Shown in pieces: positions 1 through 5,692 of a stretch of DNA of 5,692 bases; the stretch's first letter is position 1, and each line of letters begins with the position of its first letter. The notes under the pieces were generated by a model. That model was not told the DNA's origin and did no database searches. It saw nothing but the letters and a program-made list of their open reading frames with translations. This DNA comes from Akkermansiaceae bacterium. Its GTDB lineage: Bacteria > Verrucomicrobiota > Verrucomicrobiia > Verrucomicrobiales > Akkermansiaceae. A program made the translations under genes and the position numbers. The stretch covers positions 1-5,692 of the forward strand of contig JAQGPE010000704.1 of assembly GCA_028293225.1 (NCBI GenBank). The letters are read 5' to 3'.

Positions 1-2228
1 GGATCGCCGCCGAGCGCGAACTCAAGCAGGTTCGGGATGCCGTTGAGGTTCGGGTCGGCATCATCGGCGGCGGGGCCGGTGGACGCGGTGGTCGCGAAGT
101 ACTTCAGCTTCCAGGTTTCGAAGGTGCCGTGGACGGTGAAGGCGGCGCCCTTCAGAGGAAAAGCGAGGTCAGGGTTGGCGGCTGCGTTGCTGGGGAAGTG
201 CAGGGTGGCATGGCGCTCGCCTTCTGCAGTGGGGTGGAAATGAACCACGAGGCCGGTGACGGCGCCAGGGTCCAGGGTGGTGAGGATGCCGTCTTTTTCC
301 ATGGTGAAGAAAGCGGCATCCGGGCCGGTGATGGTGACCTCACCGAGGAGCAGGGGAGCCGCGCCGGTGTTGCGCACCGTGACGAACTGATACTTGTCCG
401 CGAGCGCGAGATTCAACCCGCCGAAATCGATGACGGAGGTGCGCAGCACCGCGAGGTGGTCGGCTCCGGCGGTTACGGCCGTCACTTCGCGAAGACCGGC
501 TGGCGGGATCAGCGGGGAGGGGGGTTCGGAGGAAGGCTGTTCGACCACCGGGACCAGCAGCGTGCCATCGCGGTGCAACCCTGCGACGGCGTCTCCCGCG
601 CCCGCAGCGATCGCGACCAGGTCGGAGGGGCCGGCGGGAAAGGCAGGTATGGGGTCGAAAGGATCGTAGGCCCAGGCGACCACACTGCCATCGCTCTTCA
701 GGGCCAGGCAGCCATCGAAGTTCGTGGCGATCGCGACCACGTCCGAGAGCCCGGCAGGCGGCTGGTAGCGAGGGTCCGTAATGGGATTCGATGACCAAGC
801 GGCCACGGTGCCGTCGCTTCTCAGTGCCAGGGATTGGTTGGCCCCGGAGGCGATGGCGGTGATGCCGGTGAGGCTGGCCGGGACCGTGGAAGCGCTCTGA
901 TTGCCCCATGAGACCACCGAGCCATCACTTTTCAGAGCCAGGGAGGTGAGCTGGCCGGCGGAAATCGCGATGACATCGGTGAGGCCGGCCGGAACGACAG
1001 TCTGCTCTTCCTCCGAACTGCCCCAGGCCACGACAGTGCCGTCGCTCTTCAAGGCCAGGCTGTGTTTGCCGCCCGCGGAGATGGCGGTGACCCCGGAAAG
1101 CCCGGCGGGGATATCGAGCTGGCCGCTGGAATTGTCACCCCAGGCAGCAACGGTGCCATCATTCTTCAGGGCGAGGGTGAACCGGTTGCCTGCGGAAATG
1201 GCGATGAGGGGGCCCAGGCCGGCAGGGACCTCGGTGACGTGCTTGGTATTTTCACCCCACGAGACCGCGGCGCCGCTGACGAGAGGGGTGGCGCTCTGGT
1301 CGGTGGTGACCTCGATTTGCGGGCCGGTGGCAGTGACCGGGCCGGTGAGAGGGATGTGGAAGCTGGGCTCGTTCCGGTCGTTGCTGGCCAGCAGCAGGAT
1401 CGCGCGGCGGGAGCCTTCAGCGTGGGGGGAGAAAGTTACGGTAAAGGTCGTACTTTGTCCGGGTGGGATGGTGGAGATGCCCGGCGGCTGGGTGACGCTG
1501 AAATCTCCGGCATTCGTGCCGACGAAAGCAATGCCGCCCAGGGCCAGGTCGCCCAGGCCGGTATTGGCGATGGTGAAGGTTTTGGTGGAACTGCCGCCAG
1601 GGGCGGTCTCAGGAAAGATCTGGCTGCCCTCATCCGTGGCCAGGGCGGTGGCGGGATCCTGGGTCAGCCCGGCGAAAATCCCGATCTCGGAGCCCAGAAC
1701 GCCGGTCGGATGGAGGGTGACCGTGTAGGCGCTGTGCTCCGGGTCATTGCTGAGCACCGTCAGGGTGGTGCTTTTCACCCCGGTGGAGCCGGGAGTGAAG
1801 GTGAGCCGGTAGGTGAAACTCCGGTTGTAGAGAATGGGGGCCGTGGAGTCGTTGAAGACAGGCTCCAGCGTGAAGTTGTTCGTGTCGGCTCCGGACAGGG
1901 TGGAGCTGGTCAGCAGCAAGGGCGCTCGACCCGGGCCGTCGTAGTCGTGATCGAAGTCCGCGTTGTTAAAACGAAAAAGGTAGCTGGCCGAGGTGGTCAG
2001 ATCGGCCGTTCCGCAGTCATAGGCGCCGCCATCCGGCAGAGGAGTGAAGGGATAGTTGGCGCGGGTGATCAGCAGCCGCGGCGGGGGCGCGTCCGCAAGG
2101 GCGGACCCGGTGGCCAGCAGGGAGGCGGCCGCGACAAGGAGGAGCGCTGCTGCTTTCCCTCCACGCTGTCGGAGTGGGAAAAGCGATGGGAAGGGACTGG
2201 GGCGGAGACGTTCCGCGGCCGGGATCAT
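1..2228 (-). CDS. Secreted RCC1-like propeller protein with choice-of-anchor-D-type domains (3' end cut by window edge)
   Basis: The minus strand is open from ATG at 2228 to the left edge, giving 742 codons and no stop. Residues 1-46 form a signal peptide: an Arg/Lys-containing n-region, a hydrophobic core at about 26-40 and a likely cleavage after ALA (44-46), so the product is exported. Two Hydin/choice-of-anchor-D-like beta domains follow (about 72-175 and 208-297, the second with 'FTIANTG', 'GTNAGDFSV' and 'PPGQSTTFTVTFSP'). Seven RCC1-like units come next (about 322-596), then a third beta domain (599-697, 'VTVRNTGAAPLLLG'). The visible end has an EF-hand-like loop at 725-736 (D725, N727, N729, G730, E736) leading into 'EFALGGD'. 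I infer that a final beta domain or sorting region lies off the window. The start has only a weak AGGG about 8 bases upstream but fits the signal peptide. Its partner or substrate cannot be told; an adhesive or surface-structural role is a guess. It lies 98 bp downstream of the exonuclease gene on the same strand. Confidence 0.9.
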   Translation of the reverse strand, partial: MIPAAERLRPSPFPSLFPLRQRGGKAAALLLVAAASLLATGSALADAPPPRLLITRANYPFTPLPDGGAYDCGTADLTTSASYLFRFNNADFDHDYDGPGRAPLLLTSSTLSGADTNNFTLEPVFNDSTAPILYNRSFTYRLTFTPGSTGVKSTTLTVLSNDPEHSAYTVTLHPTGVLGSEIGIFAGLTQDPATALATDEGSQIFPETAPGGSSTKTFTIANTGLGDLALGGIAFVGTNAGDFSVTQPPGISTIPPGQSTTFTVTFSPHAEGSRRAILLLASNDRNEPSFHIPLTGPVTATGPQIEVTTDQSATPLVSGAAVSWGENTKHVTEVPAGLGPLIAISAGNRFTLALKNDGTVAAWGDNSSGQLDIPAGLSGVTAISAGGKHSLALKSDGTVVAWGSSEEEQTVVPAGLTDVIAISAGQLTSLALKSDGSVVSWGNQSASTVPASLTGITAIASGANQSLALRSDGTVAAWSSNPITDPRYQPPAGLSDVVAIATNFDGCLALKSDGSVVAWAYDPFDPIPAFPAGPSDLVAIAAGAGDAVAGLHRDGTLLVPVVEQPSSEPPSPLIPPAGLREVTAVTAGADHLAVLRTSVIDFGGLNLALADKYQFVTVRNTGAAPLLLGEVTITGPDAAFFTMEKDGILTTLDPGAVTGLVVHFHPTAEGERHATLHFPSNAAANPDLAFPLKGAAFTVHGTFETWKLKYFATTASTGPAADDADPNLNGIPNLLEFALGGD
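441..1265 (-). repeat. Seven tandem RCC1-like propeller units inside the secreted protein
   Basis: Seven units of about 39-40 residues span residues 322-596. The consensus is a PAGL..V.AISAG segment, then SLALKSDGTV and AWG. The seven PAGL-like segments read PAGLGPL, PAGLSGV, PAGLTDV, PASLTGI, PAGLSDV, PAGPSDL and PAGLREV. RCC1 folds are seven-bladed propellers, so this set probably makes one closed propeller. Units 1-3 are close to consensus. Units 4-7 drift: AWG becomes AWSS and then AWA, and LALK becomes AGLH. Exact blade boundaries are approximate because the strand that closes the ring may come from either end. Confidence 0.85.
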
Positions 2229-2297
2229 GCGGGCGACCCTAGCCGGGAAGCGGGCAGGGGAAAGCGGGCTCTTGTCCCAAGCGATTGATTTACCCTG

Positions 2298-2303
2298 ATT
2301 TTA
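2298..2303 (-). promoter_or_regulatory. Possible -10 box for the secreted-protein gene
   Basis: On the minus strand an AT-rich patch in otherwise GC-rich DNA contains TAAAAT, five of six matches to the sigma-70 -10 consensus TATAAT. It lies in the 98-bp gap between the exonuclease stop and the secreted-protein ATG and would give a leader of roughly 60 nt. No good -35 hexamer is present at the usual distance, so this is weak evidence. Confidence 0.22.
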
Positions 2304-2326
2304 CGCCGCAGGCCGCTTCCGCGGTC

Positions 2327-2890
2327 TCACCATTTCACCGCCACTTCCAGCAGGTTGCCACCGCGGTCGTGGTACTTCACGTGGCCGTTCGCCAGCCCGT
2401 ACTCGTGGACGCACTTGGTGACCTTGACGTCAAAGGCGCAGTACTCGGCGATTTTCATCAGCGGCTCGTTGCTGCCGGTCTTCTTGTGCTCCTGCCACCA
2501 GCGCAGGGCATCCAGGCCGTCGGCGGACTTGCCCGTGCCCAGCGAGGCGGAGGCGGCGGAGTCCAGCTTCAGGCGGAAGCCGAGCGGCTCCTGCAGAGCC
2601 AGCATCATGTCCAGGTTGATGGTCTGGGCCGGCAGGTCGTAGATCGTGTAGCCCTGCAGCACCGGGTAGTCGAACTCCACGTGGTTCCAGCCCACGACCA
2701 GGTCGGCGCGGATCAGCTCGTCCGCCAGCGCACCCATCTCGCTTTCGCCGTAGATCCGGTAGCCGCCGCGGGCCGTGCTGTAGGTGACCGCGACCGACAC
2801 GCCCATCTTGTGCTTGTGGGCGGAGCCCCCCACGTCGCCGAAGCTGCGCTGCGTTTCCAGGTCGAAATAGACGATGTTTTTGCCGGCCAC
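2327..2890 (-). CDS. Stand-alone DEDDy 3'-5' exonuclease (RNase H-like fold)
   Basis: This 187-residue protein has the four metal-binding acids of a DEDD nuclease in order. ExoI is 'YFDLET' with D10 and E12. ExoII is 'WNHVEFD' with D74. ExoIII is 'YCAFD' with Y150 and D154, and the Y-x3-D spacing marks the DEDDy subclass. Such enzymes remove nucleotides from 3' ends of DNA or RNA using two metal ions. The sequence does not say which nucleic acid is the substrate, and YprB/RNase_H_2-like proteins are the closest family I can name. No signal peptide or extra domain is visible, so it is cytoplasmic and single-domain. The start is GTG at 2890. An in-frame TAG lies four codons upstream, and the next Met (residue 29) would remove ExoI, so GTG is the only sensible choice. 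No clear Shine-Dalgarno precedes it. It is divergent from mgtE. Confidence 0.88.
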   Translation of the reverse strand: MAGKNIVYFDLETQRSFGDVGGSAHKHKMGVSVAVTYSTARGGYRIYGESEMGALADELIRADLVVGWNHVEFDYPVLQGYTIYDLPAQTINLDMMLALQEPLGFRLKLDSAASASLGTGKSADGLDALRWWQEHKKTGSNEPLMKIAEYCAFDVKVTKCVHEYGLANGHVKYHDRGGNLLEVAVKW

Positions 2891-3032
2891 GGGCGGAAAC
2901 TAACCGGGCCGGACGGGGCGGGGCAACGCCGGAGCGGGCCAGGGCAAATTTCTCTCGGGGGCGATTGTGTTTCAGAGTCGGATCAGGGTTGCCAAGGTTA
3001 GCCCGGCGGCCAAGATTCGGGCGAGCCCCGGT

Positions 3033-4424
3033 ATGAGCGACCAGAACCTCAAATCGACCCTTTTTCAGGACCTTGTGGACCTGCTGCAGAACCGTGATTT
3101 CCCCGGTCTGAAGCTGTTTTTGGAAGAGGTTCCCCCCGCGGACTCGGCCGAGGCCTTCGAGCTGCTGCCGGAGGAGGAACAGGCCCTGCTGTTCCGCTTG
3201 CTGCCCACCGGGATGGCTGCGGAGGTCTTCGAATACATGCCGGTGGAAAACCAGGAGCGCCTGGTCCACGCCATGGGCGGCGTGGAGCTGGCGGCGATCC
3301 TGAACGCGATGTCCGCGGACGACCGCACCGCTCTTTTCGAGGAACTGCCGACTCCCGTCTCCGCCCGGCTGGTGGCGATGCTTTCCCCGGAGAAACGCGC
3401 CACCGCGCTGGATCTCCTGAACTACCCGGAGGACAGCGTCGGCCGTCTGATGACTTCCGAATACGTGAAGGTCCGCGACCCGTGGAGCGCCCGCCGCGTG
3501 CTCGACCACATCCGCGCCCACGGCCGCAACAGCGAGACCCTCAACATCGTCTACGCCGTCGATGATCACGACCGCCTGCTGGGCGACATCCGCATCCGCG
3601 AGTTCCTGCTCTGTCCGCTCGACGAGACGGTGGGGGAGCTGCGCAACGAGGTGATCGTCTGCCTGCATGCGATGGATCACAAGGAAAGCGCCGTGGAGGC
3701 CTTCCGCAAATACGACCGCACCGCGCTGCCGGTGGTGGATAAATTTGGCGGTCTGGTCGGCATCGTGACCGTCGACGACGTCCTGGACGTGGCCGAAGAG
3801 CGCGCCACCGAGGACATGCAGAAAATCGGCGGCATGGAGCATCTCGACGAGCCCTACATGGAGATCTCGCTGGGCATGCTGGTGAAAAAGCGCGCCACCT
3901 GGCTGGTCGTCCTGTTCCTGGGCGAAATGCTCACCGCCACGGCCATGGCGGGCTATCAGGACGAGATCGCGAAGGCGGTGGTCCTGTCGATTTTCGTGCC
4001 GTTGATCATTTCCAGCGGCGGCAACAGCGGCTCGCAGGCGGCCACTCTGATCATCCGCGCCATGGCGCTGGGCGAAGTCGGCCTGGGCGACTGGTGGAAG
4101 GTCATGCGCCGGGAAATCCTCTCCGGCCTGGCGCTGGGCATCATCCTGGCGATCTTCGGCTTCCTGCGCATCAGCGTCTGGACCGCCATCTGGCATCCCT
4201 ACGGCGAGCACTGGATTCTGATCGCCGCCACCGTCAGTTTCTCGCTGATCGGCGTGGTGCTGTGGGGCACCCTGTCCGGGTCGATGCTGCCTTTCCTGCT
4301 CAAGCGCGTCGGGCTCGATCCAGCAACCTCCTCGGCGCCCTTCGTGGCCACCCTGGTGGATGTCACCGGCCTGCTGATCTACTTCGCCGTCGCTGGCGCG
4401 ATCCTGAAGGGCGCGATGCTGTAA
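3033..4424 (+). CDS. mgtE: Magnesium transporter/channel MgtE
   Basis: The 463-residue product has the full MgtE layout, near the family's usual 450 residues. An acidic helical N-domain (about 1-130) is followed by two CBS domains (about 131-200 and 205-256), a connecting 'plug' helix (about 257-280) and five membrane segments (about 287-307, 313-335, 363-386, 395-421 and 436-459). The family motif appears as 'PLIISSGGNSGSQAATL' (323-339), and the last segment has 'TLVDVTGLLIYF'. D443 there corresponds by motif to the Mg2+-selecting Asp of Thermus MgtE. MgtE is an inner-membrane dimer passing Mg2+ inward and closing when Mg2+ binds its cytosolic N and CBS domains. The frame can extend to a GTG at 2967 (22 extra residues, GGGGG run just upstream). 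I chose ATG 3033 because 'MSDQNLK' fits family N-termini and the extension resembles no known part; neither start has a strong ribosome site. No Mg2+ riboswitch fits the 142-bp upstream gap. Confidence 0.96.
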   Translation: MSDQNLKSTLFQDLVDLLQNRDFPGLKLFLEEVPPADSAEAFELLPEEEQALLFRLLPTGMAAEVFEYMPVENQERLVHAMGGVELAAILNAMSADDRTALFEELPTPVSARLVAMLSPEKRATALDLLNYPEDSVGRLMTSEYVKVRDPWSARRVLDHIRAHGRNSETLNIVYAVDDHDRLLGDIRIREFLLCPLDETVGELRNEVIVCLHAMDHKESAVEAFRKYDRTALPVVDKFGGLVGIVTVDDVLDVAEERATEDMQKIGGMEHLDEPYMEISLGMLVKKRATWLVVLFLGEMLTATAMAGYQDEIAKAVVLSIFVPLIISSGGNSGSQAATLIIRAMALGEVGLGDWWKVMRREILSGLALGIILAIFGFLRISVWTAIWHPYGEHWILIAATVSFSLIGVVLWGTLSGSMLPFLLKRVGLDPATSSAPFVATLVDVTGLLIYFAVAGAILKGAML

Positions 4425-4434
4425 ATGACTCGCG

Positions 4435-4463
4435 CCGCCCGGCCTGGGGCAGGCTCTTGGCGG
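4435..4463 (+). terminator. Possible imperfect hairpin after mgtE
   Basis: Ten bases past the mgtE stop, CCGCC (4435-4439) can pair with GGCGG (4459-4463), and GCCT (4442-4445) with AGGC (4451-4454) inside it. There is no following U run, so it is not a canonical intrinsic terminator. It may only slow polymerase or protect the 3' end. Confidence 0.25.
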
Positions 4464-4500
4464 AGGGAAATGCCTGGCAGTGGGGCGTCGTAAAATTCCG

Positions 4501-4555
4501 GGAGCGCCAAAGGCGCGAAATGGGACAGCCAGGGGTGACTGAAAGGAACCCCTGG
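4501..4555 (+). repeat. Two-hairpin repeat, left copy
   Basis: This 55-bp unit has two stem-loops. Hairpin 1 is GCGCC (4504-4508), loop AAA, GGCGC (4512-4516). A 12-nt linker follows. Hairpin 2 is CCAGGGGT (4529-4536), an 11-nt loop, ACCCCTGG (4548-4555), a perfect 8-bp stem. It matches the reverse complement of 4810-4864 at 51 of 55 positions with no gaps. It resembles REP-type palindromic intergenic repeats, but I do not recognise the family by name. Confidence 0.85.
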
Positions 4556-4809
4556 AAGGACCGCGATGGAATCGCGCACGACGGTCGCTTGCCGACCGCC
4601 CCCGGCACGCGGGACGCGCCTTTTCGTTTCCGCAAATCCCACCGTGTGCGACGACGGACAGCCCATCCATTGAGCAAATGCGACCTGTGGCCGTGAGATC
4701 TTCGGATGGAAGGAGAAGCGGGCAGTTGAAGAAGAGCGAGCGCGTCGAAGCGGATCGGCCATCGTCCCTCAACGGCGCGCCCGTCTTGCGGCTTCGCCGG
4801 GGGGAGTAA

Positions 4810-4864
4810 CCAGGGGTTCCTTTCAGTCACCCCTGGCTGTCTCATTTCGCACCTGCGGCGCTCC
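4810..4864 (-). repeat. Two-hairpin repeat, right copy (inverted)
   Basis: Read on the minus strand, this is the same unit as the left copy with four substitutions. Two change the loop of hairpin 1 (AAA to GCA). One changes GGCGC to GGTGC in the stem, which still pairs with GCGCC through a G.U wobble in RNA. One changes G to A in the linker. Hairpin 2 (4810-4836) is identical in both copies, including its 11-nt loop. It ends 32 bp from the ABC gene's stop codon, so the ABC transcript, if it reads through, would carry this hairpin pair in its 3' tail. Confidence 0.85.
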
Positions 4865-4896
4865 TTGATCACGCTGGAATCCAAGAGGATGCCTCC

Positions 4897-5692
4897 TCAC
4901 CCATCCGCCGGATCCTCCGCCACCCCCAGATCCGGATCGATCTCATCCTCTTCCCCCTTCGCAGGCGGCGGCTCCTGACCCAGGAATGACTTCCGCGACA
5001 GCTCGGCGTATTTCCCGTTCTTCGCGTAGAGCTCTTCATGCGTGCCCTGCTCGATCACCCGGCCCTTTTCCAGGACGTAGATGCAGTCGGCATTGCGGAT
5101 GGTGGAAAGCCGGTGGGCGATGACGAAGGCGGTGCGGTTCTCCATCAGCCGGTCCAGCGCGTCCTGGATCTGGCGCTCGGTCTCGCTGTCCACGGAGGCG
5201 GTCGCTTCGTCCAGCAGCAGGATCGGCGCGTTCTTCAGCAGGGCGCGGGCGATCGACAGGCGCTGCTTCTCGCCGCCGGACAGCTTGACGCCGCGCTCGC
5301 CGACATTCGTGTCGAGCAGCTCGGGCAGCGCCTTGACGAAGGGCGAGGCGTTGGCCGCATCCAGGGCGGTCCACATGTCCTCGTCGGTCGCATCCCGCCG
5401 CGCCAGCAGCAGATTCTCGCGCACCGTGCCGTTGAAAAGGAAGGCTTCCTGGGTCACGTAGCCCAGCTTTTCGCGCAGAGCTTTCTTCGACAGGGTCAGG
5501 ATGTCCACGCCGTCGATGGTGATCGCACCGCCATTCCGCTCATAGAAGCGGGTCAGCAGCGACAGCACGGTGGACTTGCCGGCGCCCGTCGAGCCGACGA
5601 GGGCGGTGACCACCCCCGGCTGCAGGGTGAAGCTGACGTCCTGCAGGACCGGCCGGCTCGTGAAGGGGTAGCGGAAGTCGACATGCTCGAAC
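4897..5692 (-). CDS. ABC exporter, C-terminal nucleotide-binding domain (5' end cut by window edge)
   Basis: The frame enters from the right edge and gives 264 residues ending in TGA at 4897. In visible numbering, a Tyr for stacking adenine sits in 'FRYP' (Y8), Walker A is GSTGAGKST (33-41), the Q-loop is 'YVTQEAFLFNGTVRENL' (Q81), the signature is LSGGEKQR (137-144), Walker B with the catalytic Glu is ILLLDEATASVD (157-168), and the switch His is in 'IAHRLST' (H193). All ATPase residues are present. This spacing, with 'DATDEDMWTALDAANA' and 'GKYAELSRKSF', is typical of MsbA/multidrug/lipid exporters in which a six-helix membrane domain is fused ahead of the ATPase domain. That domain should lie just past the window. 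The tail after about residue 237 is acidic and Pro-rich ('EEDEIDPDLGVAEDPADG'). The substrate cannot be told. A GTG at 5613 is internal, not the start, because family-specific sequence continues upstream of it to the edge. Confidence 0.95.
   Translation of the reverse strand, partial: FEHVDFRYPFTSRPVLQDVSFTLQPGVVTALVGSTGAGKSTVLSLLTRFYERNGGAITIDGVDILTLSKKALREKLGYVTQEAFLFNGTVRENLLLARRDATDEDMWTALDAANASPFVKALPELLDTNVGERGVKLSGGEKQRLSIARALLKNAPILLLDEATASVDSETERQIQDALDRLMENRTAFVIAHRLSTIRNADCIYVLEKGRVIEQGTHEELYAKNGKYAELSRKSFLGQEPPPAKGEEDEIDPDLGVAEDPADG

Larger units (their letters stand above)
4425..4896. other. Gene-free convergent intergenic region carrying an inverted repeat pair
   Basis: These 472 bp lie between the 3' end of mgtE and the 3' end of the ABC exporter gene, which face each other. 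Open frames cross it on both strands, but they run into the repeats or overlap mgtE antisense, resemble no family I know, and have Arg/Pro/Ser-rich composition typical of GC-rich noncoding DNA. The region holds a weak hairpin (4435-4463), the two 55-bp repeats (4501-4555 and 4810-4864) and an interior (4556-4809) that is visibly less GC-rich than the genes and contains several perfect short hairpins: 4562-4576, 4582-4598 and 4789-4799. I see no tRNA or known RNA family. Confidence 0.75.

Noticed and set aside
340..909. A 189-codon minus-strand open frame.
   Set aside because: It is a shifted-frame reading of the propeller repeats, rich in Arg and Gly, and wholly inside the real gene.
1062..2288. 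A 408-codon plus-strand open frame, with others at 129-794 and 901-1728.
   Set aside because: All lie antisense to the secreted RCC1-like protein and are Gly/Arg/Pro-rich low-complexity translations of its repeats. None shows a domain.
2311..2326. Intrinsic terminator just after the exonuclease gene.
   Set aside because: Only a 4-bp stem (CCGC/GCGG) with a GGAA loop forms on the coding strand and no U run follows.
2891..3032. Mg2+-sensing riboswitch or strong promoters in the gap between the divergent exonuclease and mgtE genes.
   Set aside because: The gap is only 142 bp and shows no M-box-like layout. TTGCCA (2989-2994) with AAGATT (3012-3017) at 17-bp spacing is a poor promoter match, too weak to annotate.
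2430..4772. A 780-codon open frame on the minus strand, antisense to mgtE and overlapping the exonuclease gene in another frame.
   Set aside because: It mirrors mgtE codons (His, Asp, Gln and Arg rich), and its C-terminal part is the out-of-frame reading of the exonuclease. The true genes on both sides have clear family motifs.
4501..4864. CRISPR array or direct-repeat array.
   Set aside because: There are only two copies, they are inverted rather than direct, and the spacing of 254 bp is not that of spacers.
4490..4875. Target-site duplication around the repeat pair, as for a classical MITE.
   Set aside because: The bases just outside 4501 and 4864 show no matching direct repeat, so insertion as one unit cannot be shown here.
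4363..4884. Open frames of 173 and 127 codons on the minus strand and one of 200 codons on the plus strand across the mgtE-ABC gap.
   Set aside because: They run through the inverted repeats, and the shared peptide 'QPGVTERNPW' is only the translated hairpin repeat. They overlap the mgtE end antisense and show no family features.

Overview
The window looks like chromosomal DNA of a high-GC member of the Verrucomicrobiota, perhaps a Luteolibacter- or Haloferula-like member of the Verrucomicrobiaceae. The best clue is the first gene. It is a large secreted protein with RCC1-like repeats set between choice-of-anchor-D-type beta domains, and it carries an acidic Asn/Asp loop followed by 'EFALGGD', an architecture I associate with that phylum. 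The phylum assignment is inference; no rRNA or marker gene is present.

Layout, left to right. (1) 1-2228, minus strand: a secreted or surface protein of at least 742 residues, cut by the left edge so that its C-terminus is missing. It has a signal peptide, two immunoglobulin-like domains, a seven-unit RCC1-like propeller, a third immunoglobulin-like domain and an EF-hand-like loop. (2) 2327-2890, minus strand: a compact stand-alone DEDDy 3'-5' exonuclease (RNase H fold) with a GTG start. (3) 3033-4424, plus strand: a complete MgtE magnesium transporter/channel, divergent from the exonuclease gene. (4) 4425-4896: a 472-bp convergent gap with no credible gene. It holds two 55-bp copies of a two-hairpin repeat in opposite orientation around a 254-bp hairpin-rich interior. 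(5) 4897-5692, minus strand: the nucleotide-binding domain and C-terminal tail of an ABC exporter whose membrane domain lies beyond the right edge.

The genes do not form an evident pathway. Strand changes separate the exonuclease from mgtE and mgtE from the ABC gene, so they are probably at least three transcription units. Only the exonuclease and the secreted protein share a strand in tandem (98-bp gap), and a possible -10 box in that gap suggests separate transcription.

I see no new defence or mobile system with protein-coding parts. The most unusual element is the inverted pair of structured repeats at 4501-4864. The four differences between its copies fall in a hairpin loop, in the linker, or at a base that keeps a G.U pair, which suggests that the folded structure is what has been preserved.
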